Shown piece after piece: positions 1 through 4,942 of a stretch of 9,991 bases of DNA. Under the pieces are notes generated by a model. It made no database searches and had not been told where the DNA came from. It saw only the letters and a list, made by a program, of their open reading frames with translations. Origin of the DNA: Chloroflexota bacterium (GTDB lineage Bacteria; Chloroflexota; Limnocylindria; Limnocylindrales; CSP1-4); NCBI GenBank assembly GCA_021786915.1, contig JAJYMP010000481.1, forward strand, positions 1 to 9,991, read 5' to 3'. Position numbers and translations under genes: made by a program. Each line of letters opens with the position of its first letter. The stretch's first letter is position 1.

Positions 1-172
1 TGGTCTCCCGCCAACGGTGTCGGGCCGAGACGGCCGCCGGTCCGCGATTTGGTGGTCTCCCGCCAACGGTGTCGGGCCGAGACGGCCGCCGGTCCGCGAT
101 TTGGTGGCGGCGCGCCAACGGTGTCGGGCCGAGACGGCCGCCGGTCCGCGATTTGGTGGTCTCCCGCCAACG
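1..172. repeat. 52-bp direct tandem repeat, about 3.3 copies
   Basis: Full units span 17-68, 69-120 and 121-172, and bases 1-16 match the end of a preceding unit, so the array may continue left of the window. Each unit begins GTGTCGGGCCGAGACGG and ends CGCCAACG. Copies 1 and 3 are identical. Copy 2 differs only in a six-base patch at 108-113, where TCTCCC is replaced by CGGCGC. The units abut without spacers. Since 52 is not a multiple of three, the array encodes no repeated peptide. In copies with the TCTCCC patch, GTCTC can pair with the GAGAC of the next unit across about 19 bases, so the array could form a row of hairpins. The function is unknown; it lies 145 bp upstream of hpd. Confidence 0.93.
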
Positions 173-215
173 GCGGCGGGCGGCGGGGCCGCCCGAACCT
201 GTCACGGCCATGCGC

Positions 216-244
216 TTGACGGTCTCTGGCGCGACCGCCAGAGT
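216..244 (+). promoter_or_regulatory. Candidate promoter of the hpd operon
   Basis: TTGACG at 216-221 matches five of six bases of the vegetative -35 consensus. A weak -10 candidate, CAGAGT (three of six matches), lies at 239-244 after a 17-base spacer. This is the best promoter-like pair between the tandem repeat and the hpd start, and would give a leader of roughly 65 bases. The -10 is poor, and -10 boxes are hard to call by eye in DNA this GC-rich, so the assignment is tentative. Confidence 0.35.
224..243. promoter_or_regulatory. Perfect 8-bp palindrome, candidate operator of the hpd operon
   Basis: CTCTGGCG at 224-231 and CGCCAGAG at 236-243 are exact reverse complements around a four-base centre, CGAC. 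The palindrome fills the spacer of the candidate promoter and overlaps its -10, the position expected of a repressor operator. Aromatic catabolic operons are often controlled by IclR, MarR or GntR regulators, but no regulator gene is visible here. Alternatively it is a hairpin that ends transcription arriving from the left, although no T-run follows. Confidence 0.45.
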
Positions 245-316
245 GCACGGCAAGACCTATCCGGCCCGCGAGGCGCGTCCCGCCGACCGGCAGCTCGACA
301 GACCGGAGCCGCTCAC

Positions 317-1528
317 ATGACCAAGACCGCCCACCACCCCGTGATCTCGGGCGAGATCGGCACGCCCGCCGCGGCCCAGGCCGCCGCGAACCAAGCCGGC
401 GCGCGCATCAACCGCGATGCCTACGCCGAGGCCCAGGACTTCCTGCCGCTCGACGGCATCGACCACGTCGAGTTCTGGGTCGGCAACGCGCGCCAGGCGT
501 CCGCCTACTTCCGCGCCCTCTGGGGCTTCACCCCCGTCGCGTTCGCCGGGCTCGAGACCGGCGTCCGCGACCGTGCGAGCTACGTCCTCCAGCAGAACGA
601 CGTCCGCCTGGTGGTGACCGCGCCGCTCACCCCCGACGGCGAGATCGCCGAGCACGTCCGGCAGCATGGCGACGGCGTCCACGACATCGCGTTCGCGGTG
701 CCCGACGCCTCGGCCGCCTGGCGCGAGACGACCACCCGCGGGGCGCGTTCTGCGGCCGTTCCGCGAGAGCTCGACGGCGGCGAGGACGGCGTCCTGCGGA
801 CCAGCTCCGTGTTCACCTACGGCGAGGTGCGCCACAGCTTCGTGGACCGCCGCGAGTACAACGGCGTGTTCGCGCCAGGGTACCGGCGGATCAAGAAGCC
901 CGCGCGGGCTGCGCAAGGCCTCAGCCTGCTCGAGATCGACCACTGCGTCGGCAACGTCGAGCTCGGCGAGATGGACAAGTTCGTCGACTTCTACCGCGAC
1001 GCGTTCGGCTTCGCCCAGCTCATCCACTATGACGACAAGGTCATCCACACCGAGTACAGCGCCCTGATGTCGAAGGTCATGACCAACGGCAGCGGGCGGG
1101 TCAAGTTCCCGATCAACGAGCCCGCCGCAGGGCGCAAGAAGAGCCAGATCCAGGAGTTCCTCGACTGGTACCACGCCGCCGGCACGCAGCACATCGCGCT
1201 CCGGACCGAGGACATCGTGGGCACGGTGCGCCGGCTGCGCGACAACGGCGTCGAGTTCCTGGGCATGCCCCACGCGTACTACCAGTCGCTCGCCGACCGC
1301 GTGGGCGACGTGGGCGTCCCGATCGAGACCCTCGAGGGGCTGGGGATCGAGGCAGACCGCGACGAGGAGGGCTTCCTGCTCCAGATCTTCACCCGGCCCA
1401 TCCAGGACCGCCCGACGTTCTTCTTCGAGATCATCGAGCGCCACGGGTCGCGCGGCTTCGGGGTGGGCAACTTCAAGGCGCTGTTCGAGGCGATCGAGCT
1501 CGAGCAGGCCCGGCGCGGCAACCTGTAG
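317..1528 (+). CDS. hpd: 4-hydroxyphenylpyruvate dioxygenase
   Basis: This 403-residue protein is a non-haem Fe(II) dioxygenase that converts 4-hydroxyphenylpyruvate and O2 to homogentisate and CO2, the committed step of tyrosine breakdown, in the cytoplasm. It has two vicinal-oxygen-chelate halves: residues about 45-190, beginning LDGIDHVEFWVGNA, and about 203-385, beginning LLEIDHCVGNVELG. The iron ligands are read as His209 (EIDHCVG), His292 (TQHIALR) and Glu371 (FFFEIIERHG). Their 83- and 79-residue spacings equal those I recall for the Streptomyces enzyme. The C-terminal GFGxGNFKALFEAIE signature is present. The frame stays open to base 17 through the tandem repeat, but ATG 317 is preferred because GGAG lies 8 bases upstream and homologues begin near here. 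It is first in the operon; the next gene starts 13 bases after its stop. The related 4-hydroxymandelate synthase is unlikely, given the homogentisate genes alongside. Confidence 0.96.
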   Translation: MTKTAHHPVISGEIGTPAAAQAAANQAGARINRDAYAEAQDFLPLDGIDHVEFWVGNARQASAYFRALWGFTPVAFAGLETGVRDRASYVLQQNDVRLVVTAPLTPDGEIAEHVRQHGDGVHDIAFAVPDASAAWRETTTRGARSAAVPRELDGGEDGVLRTSSVFTYGEVRHSFVDRREYNGVFAPGYRRIKKPARAAQGLSLLEIDHCVGNVELGEMDKFVDFYRDAFGFAQLIHYDDKVIHTEYSALMSKVMTNGSGRVKFPINEPAAGRKKSQIQEFLDWYHAAGTQHIALRTEDIVGTVRRLRDNGVEFLGMPHAYYQSLADRVGDVGVPIETLEGLGIEADRDEEGFLLQIFTRPIQDRPTFFFEIIERHGSRGFGVGNFKALFEAIELEQARRGNL

Positions 1529-1541
1529 CCCGGGAGCAGCC

Positions 1542-2591
1542 ATGCGCCTCGCGCACGTCCGGGAGCGGAACGCGTTCGCAGGCGCCGCGTGGCGGCTCGC
1601 CGCGGCGCTGGACCCAGCCGCAACCAGCTGGGTCGACCTCGACATCGCCCGTCGTCGGGCGACGTCGGCCAACCGCAACCTCGCCCACGACAGCGCCCTG
1701 CACCGCCAGCCGGTGACGACGCTCGACGACCACCTCGCCCGCGGGCTCCGGGTCGAGGCGCTCGCGGATCTCGTCGAGGCGTTCGCCCCGCGGGCCGACG
1801 AGGACGATGCGATCCTCGACGCCGACGACCTCGACTTCGGGCCGCCCATCCTGCGGCCGCCCTCGTTCCGCGACTTCTACGCCTTCGAGCGGCACGTCGG
1901 GACGATGTGGCAACGGCGGGGCCAGGAGATCCCCGAGGCCTGGTACCGCCTGCCGATCTTCTACTTCTCGAACGTCTCCGAGCTGCGGGGGCCGGGGGAG
2001 CCGGTGTGGGCGCCGCGCGGCTCGAAGGAGCTCGACTACGAGCTCGAGATCGGCGCGCTCATCGACACCGCCGTCCGCGACGCGACCCCAGAGCGCGGCG
2101 AGGAGGCGATCGGCGGCTACTTCATCCTCAACGACTGGTCGGCGCGCGACCTCCAGCGCGACGAGGCGACGGTCCGCCTCGGACCCGCCAAGGGCAAGGA
2201 CTTCGCCGTCTCGATCGGCCCCTGGCTCGTGACGCCCGACGAGCTCGCCGACCGCCGCGCGCCGGGCTCGACGGCGCCGGACCTGACCATGACCGCAACG
2301 GTCCGGACCGCCGACGGGAGGGTGGTCGAGGCGACGCGCGGAACGCTGGCCTCGGCCCGCCACGCCTTCGGCGCGATGATCGCCCGAGCCTCGTCCGACG
2401 TGCGCCTGCGGCCGGGCGACATCATCGGCAGCGGGACGGTGGGCGGCGGGTGCCTGCTCGAGATCCGCGATGAGACGCTGGGCCGGTATCTGGAGCCGGG
2501 CGACGAGGTCGCGCTCGAGGTCGAGCGGCTCGGCCGCCTCGTGACGCCGGTGACCCCGCGGCCGCCCAGTGGTGAACGATCCGCGCCCTGA
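1542..2591 (+). CDS. Fumarylacetoacetate hydrolase family protein, probable fumarylacetoacetase
   Basis: The 349-residue protein belongs to the fumarylacetoacetase (FAH) family, metal-dependent enzymes that cleave C-C bonds in beta-dicarbonyl compounds. Given hpd and hmgA on either side, the likely reaction is fumarylacetoacetate to fumarate plus acetoacetate. An N-terminal region of about 100 residues precedes the FAH fold. Visible motifs are RDFYAFERHV (108-119), with the family's Asp/His pair; the metal-binding DYELEIG with Glu167 and Glu169; Asp198 in LNDWSARD; KGKDFAVSIGPWLVT (217-231); and the C-terminal glycine loop GSGTVGGGCLLEI (297-309). ATG 1542 has GGGAG five bases upstream. The protein is shorter than classical FAH (about 420 residues), so another substrate, such as a maleyl- or acylpyruvate, is possible. 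I leave the symbol blank for that reason. Confidence 0.88.
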   Translation: MRLAHVRERNAFAGAAWRLAAALDPAATSWVDLDIARRRATSANRNLAHDSALHRQPVTTLDDHLARGLRVEALADLVEAFAPRADEDDAILDADDLDFGPPILRPPSFRDFYAFERHVGTMWQRRGQEIPEAWYRLPIFYFSNVSELRGPGEPVWAPRGSKELDYELEIGALIDTAVRDATPERGEEAIGGYFILNDWSARDLQRDEATVRLGPAKGKDFAVSIGPWLVTPDELADRRAPGSTAPDLTMTATVRTADGRVVEATRGTLASARHAFGAMIARASSDVRLRPGDIIGSGTVGGGCLLEIRDETLGRYLEPGDEVALEVERLGRLVTPVTPRPPSGERSAP

Positions 2592-2645
2592 ATCCGCCCG
2601 GGGCCGTGCCCGGACCGGCCCCCTCAGCCGAGGAGCCCCGCCGCC

Positions 2646-3869
2646 ATGTTCTACGTCTCCCGCGGAAGCATCCCCCCGACCCGCCACACGCAGCACCGCG
2701 CGCCCGACGGTAGCCTGTACGCCGAGGAGCTGTTCGGCGTCGAGGGGTTCACCGGCCGGAGCTCGCTCCTGTACCACCTCGTGCCGCCGACGCGGGTGAC
2801 GCGGATCGAGCCGCTGGGGCCGGTCACGATCGAGACCGCCGACGACGGCTCGCACCACCACCAGCTGATCGACGCGGCGGGGCTCGAGCCGGCGGGCGAC
2901 GCCGTGTCCGGGCGCGTGCCGCTGTTCCACAACGCCGACGTCGTCCTGGGCGTGGTGCTTCCCGCTGAGGCGATGCCGGCCGACACCTTCTACCGCAACG
3001 GCGAGGGCGACGAGATGCTGTTCGTCCACCAGGGGACGGGCACGCTGCGCACCAACTTCGGCGACCTCGCGTACCACCCGGGCGACTACCTGGTGCTCCC
3101 GATCGGCACGACGTGGCGCCTGGACCCCGACGCGGGCGTCCCCCAGCGGATGCTGTACCTCGAGAGCCCGACCGAGCTCGAGCCGCCGCGGCGCTACCGG
3201 AACGACTACGGCCAGCTCCTCGAGCACGCGCCGTACTCGCAGCGCGACATCCGGGCGCCCGAGCTGCGAGCGCCGATCGAGGGCCAAGGCGAGTTCCGCG
3301 TCATCGTGCGCGCCCGCGGCCGCCACACCGCCTACCACTTCGCGACCCACCCGTTCGACGTCGTGGGCTGGGACGGCTACCTCTGGCCGTTCGCGTTCGA
3401 CATCGCGGACTTCCAGCCCATCACCGGGCGCGTCCACCAGCCGCCGCCCGTCCACCAGACGTTCGCGGCACACAACTTCGTGGTCTGCTCCTTCGTGCCG
3501 CGCAAGTTCGACTACCACCCCCTGGCGATCCCCGCCCCGTACAACCACTCGAACATCAACAGCGACGAGGTCATCTACTACGTCGCAGGCAACTTCATGA
3601 GCCGGCGCGGGGTGGGGATCGCCTCGTTCACGCTCCATCCCGCGGGAATCCCCCACGGGCCGCATCCGGGGACGGTGGAGGCGTCGATCGGCAAGGAGGC
3701 GACCGAGGAGCTGGCCGTCATGGTGGACACGTTCCGGCCGCTGTACCTGACCCGTCAAGCGGCGGAGCTCGAGAAGCCGAGCTACCCGTACACCTGGCTC
3801 GAGACGCCCGAGGCCGCCGAGGATGCCCGGCGCCTCGCGGAGCGCGGCCCGGAGGCGTTCCCTGACTGA
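2646..3869 (+). CDS. hmgA: Homogentisate 1,2-dioxygenase
   Basis: The 407-residue cupin-fold Fe(II) dioxygenase opens the ring of homogentisate to give maleylacetoacetate. Diagnostic segments are FYRNGEGDEMLFVHQGTG (115-132) with the following YHPGDYLVLPIGTTWR, the WDGYLWPFAF stretch (242-251), and the C-terminal metal site. The ligands are read as His301 (YNHSNINSDE), Glu308 and His337 (GIPHGPHPG), matching human His335, Glu341 and His371. Asp307 sits beside Glu308, so the His-to-acid spacing is one residue longer than in human if Glu308 is the ligand. The protein is shorter than the 430-445 residues of the proteobacterial and animal enzymes, consistent with a shorter bacterial subgroup. ATG 2646 has AGGAG ten bases upstream. 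It is the last gene of the operon, 54 bases after the FAH-family gene, and a hairpin follows its stop. Confidence 0.95.
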   Translation: MFYVSRGSIPPTRHTQHRAPDGSLYAEELFGVEGFTGRSSLLYHLVPPTRVTRIEPLGPVTIETADDGSHHHQLIDAAGLEPAGDAVSGRVPLFHNADVVLGVVLPAEAMPADTFYRNGEGDEMLFVHQGTGTLRTNFGDLAYHPGDYLVLPIGTTWRLDPDAGVPQRMLYLESPTELEPPRRYRNDYGQLLEHAPYSQRDIRAPELRAPIEGQGEFRVIVRARGRHTAYHFATHPFDVVGWDGYLWPFAFDIADFQPITGRVHQPPPVHQTFAAHNFVVCSFVPRKFDYHPLAIPAPYNHSNINSDEVIYYVAGNFMSRRGVGIASFTLHPAGIPHGPHPGTVEASIGKEATEELAVMVDTFRPLYLTRQAAELEKPSYPYTWLETPEAAEDARRLAERGPEAFPD

Positions 3870-3879
3870 CCAGCATCTT

Positions 3880-3924
3880 GCGAGCGGGGGTCCGTCAGGC
3901 CCGCGGGCAGCGACTCCCCCTCGC
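3880..3924. terminator. Candidate hairpin terminator between convergent genes
   Basis: GCGAGCGGGGG (3880-3890) can pair with CCCCCTCGC (3916-3924), with a two-base bulge. The loop itself contains the palindrome GCCCGCGGGC. It starts 10 bases after the hmgA stop and lies in the 134-base gap before the 3' end of the opposing small gene at 4004, so it could end transcription from both sides. There is no U-tract, so it may not be a classical intrinsic terminator. Confidence 0.45.
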
Positions 3925-4003
3925 CGGGCCGGCCGAGCAAGAGGTCACAGATCGGGCGGTGGCGCGTGGCGTAGGCACGGTTCCCGCTCGGGTCGCCCTG
4001 CGA

Positions 4004-4198
4004 CTACCAGTGGAAGGCGCCGCTCACGAAGAGACCCGTCAGCGCGACCACCGTGACGATGGCCAGCACCACCGCAGCTCCTCGAACGAGCCTCGAGAGG
4101 TGGTACGGGTTTCCGGTCGTCGCCTCGTACGCCCGCGACTCCCGGTCGTGCTCCTGGCGTTCGTTCCTGTTCCGGCCGCTCTCGCTGGCGCCGGCCAT
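4004..4198 (-). CDS. Small single-pass membrane protein, unknown function
   Basis: I do not recognise this 64-residue protein. It has a charged, polar N-terminal half (residues 1-37, rich in Arg, Glu and Asn) followed by one hydrophobic helix at about 39-60 (AAVVLAIVTVVALTGLFVSG) and a very short tail, AFHW. With Arg residues just before the helix, the N-terminus is probably cytoplasmic. Its ATG overlaps the TAA stop of the upstream DUF1269 gene by one base (TAATG), so translation is probably coupled and the two products made together. The frame stays open upstream, but that extension only shadows the DUF1269 gene. The overlap and clear helix support a real gene, perhaps a partner subunit of the DUF1269 protein. 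Confidence 0.72.
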   Translation of the reverse strand: MAGASESGRNRNERQEHDRESRAYEATTGNPYHLSRLVRGAAVVLAIVTVVALTGLFVSGAFHW

Positions 4199-4719
4199 TA
4201 CCGCGGCACTCCGGCGGGAGTACTGGCGGTGGCCCTGTCGGCGTCGAGGGCGGCGTTGATCTCCTCGGTCGCCGCAGCGGAGAGGGACGTCTTGATGACC
4301 TCCCCGCCGAGGGGCGCCAGCGCGGCCAGCGCCTTGTCCTCGGTCCACTTCTCGAGGAACAGGACCAGCGCCGCGGTGCCGGGCTTGAGCACGTCCTGCG
4401 CCCGCTGGCGGAAGTCGTCCCTGATGCCCCAGCCGTGCATCGTTCCCATGAGGGCGCCCCAGACGCCGCCGAGGATGAGGCCGCCGATCGGGAAGAGGAA
4501 GAGGAGCCCGAACAGGAGGCCCAGGAAGCCGCCCATCACCGCGCCGGAGCTCGTGGCCCCGGTCTTGGTCACCATCTTCGTCTGCCCGTCGGCGTGCTTG
4601 ACCACGACCGCGGCCCCATGCACGTGCATGACGAGGTCGTGCTCGAGCTGACCAACCACCGCGTAGGCCTTCTCCGCTGTGGCCTCGTCCGGGTAGCCGA
4701 TGACGACGAGATCTGCCAT
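4198..4719 (-). CDS. DUF1269 domain-containing membrane protein
   Basis: The 173-residue protein looks like the DUF1269 family, whose biochemical role is not established. An N-terminal alpha/beta segment (MADLVVIGYPDEATAEKAY to about residue 55, including VVKHADGQTKMV) precedes a Gly-rich hydrophobic hairpin at about 58-95. The hairpin repeats small-residue spacings (GGFLGLLFGLLF, then IGGLILGGVWGALMG), typical of glycine-zipper membrane insertion. A soluble C-terminal part (98-165) begins with GIRDDFRQRAQDVLKPGTAALVLF. ATG 4719 was chosen because GGAGA lies nine bases upstream and the family starts with this strand. An upstream in-frame start at 4836 would add an Arg-rich, low-complexity stretch. 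It is first in a two-gene unit with the 64-residue membrane protein. A copy of the 21-bp shared motif lies 98 bases upstream and points towards it. Confidence 0.85.
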   Translation of the reverse strand: MADLVVIGYPDEATAEKAYAVVGQLEHDLVMHVHGAAVVVKHADGQTKMVTKTGATSSGAVMGGFLGLLFGLLFLFPIGGLILGGVWGALMGTMHGWGIRDDFRQRAQDVLKPGTAALVLFLEKWTEDKALAALAPLGGEVIKTSLSAAATEEINAALDADRATASTPAGVPR

Positions 4720-4817
4720 GGGTCTTCTTCTCCGACTTGAACGTGCGCGAGGATGCTGGGGCGGGCTGGCGTGCGCTCCGCCGGTCTCGCTCCTGAGTCT
4801 GTCGCCATGCGCGGTGC

Positions 4818-4838
4818 CGTCATGACGGTCCGTCATCC
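4818..4838 (-). promoter_or_regulatory. Shared 21-bp motif, copy A (upstream of DUF1269 gene)
   Basis: Read on the - strand, the core is ATGACGGACCGTCATGACG. It contains the inverted repeat TGACGG-T-CCGTCA (+ strand 4823-4835), and a third half-site makes a second palindrome, CCGTCATGACGG (4817-4828). It matches copy D, 2.4 kb away, at 20 of 21 positions. It points towards the DUF1269 gene, whose start is 98 bases downstream. It is probably a transcription-factor site or an alternative-sigma promoter element. Confidence 0.72.
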
Positions 4839-4851
4839 GATGTCGGCGGTT

Positions 4852-4880
4852 CGGGCGGGCGGTGCCAGGCCCGCCGCCCG
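4852..4880 (-). terminator. Candidate hairpin downstream of the phosphodiesterase gene
   Basis: CGGGCGG (4852-4858) is the exact reverse complement of CCGCCCG (4874-4880), with a 15-base loop. It lies 63 bases past the stop of the phosphodiesterase gene and before the motif that should drive the DUF1269 unit, where a separating terminator would be expected. It has no T-run, and pure G/C hairpins arise often by chance in DNA like this. Confidence 0.3.
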
Positions 4881-4898
4881 CGATGGAGGCCGCAAGCC

Positions 4899-4919
4899 GG
4901 ATGACGCACTGTCATGGCT
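4899..4919 (+). promoter_or_regulatory. Shared 21-bp motif, copy B (degenerate)
   Basis: The core ATGACGCACTGTCATGGC keeps the TGAC-N5-GTCA half-sites but has a damaged third half-site (TGGC for TGAC). It matches copy D at 16 of 21 positions. It lies 60 bases from copy A in the opposite, outward-facing orientation, the same layout as copies C and D. Pointing right, it faces only the 3' end of the phosphodiesterase gene, so it is more likely an auxiliary binding site than a promoter. Confidence 0.55.
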
Positions 4920-4942
4920 GCATCGAGGTCGGACCGCAACCT

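Noticed and set aside
1..172. CRISPR array
   Set aside because: The units abut directly with no unique spacers and are too GC-rich and long. This is a simple tandem repeat.
17..316. N-terminal extension of hpd through the tandem repeat
   Set aside because: The frame is open but reads through 52-bp repeats in shifting phase and gives Arg-rich nonsense. The ATG at 317 has a ribosome site and fits the family.
257..1849. 530-codon open frame on the - strand opposite hpd
   Set aside because: It is a shadow of hpd in GC-rich DNA, with a biased composition and no ribosome site or family motif that I can see.
1473..3758. Long open frame of 761 codons on the - strand opposite the catabolic operon
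   Set aside because: It is antisense to two clearly identified enzymes and spans their gap. Its product is low-complexity, rich in Arg, Asp, Val and Gly with no recognisable domain. Such frames are expected opposite GC-rich genes.
4720..4836. Upstream start for the DUF1269 protein, adding 39 residues
   Set aside because: The added residues are Arg-rich and unlike the family, and the extension would run through motif copy A. The ATG at 4719 has GGAGA at good spacing.
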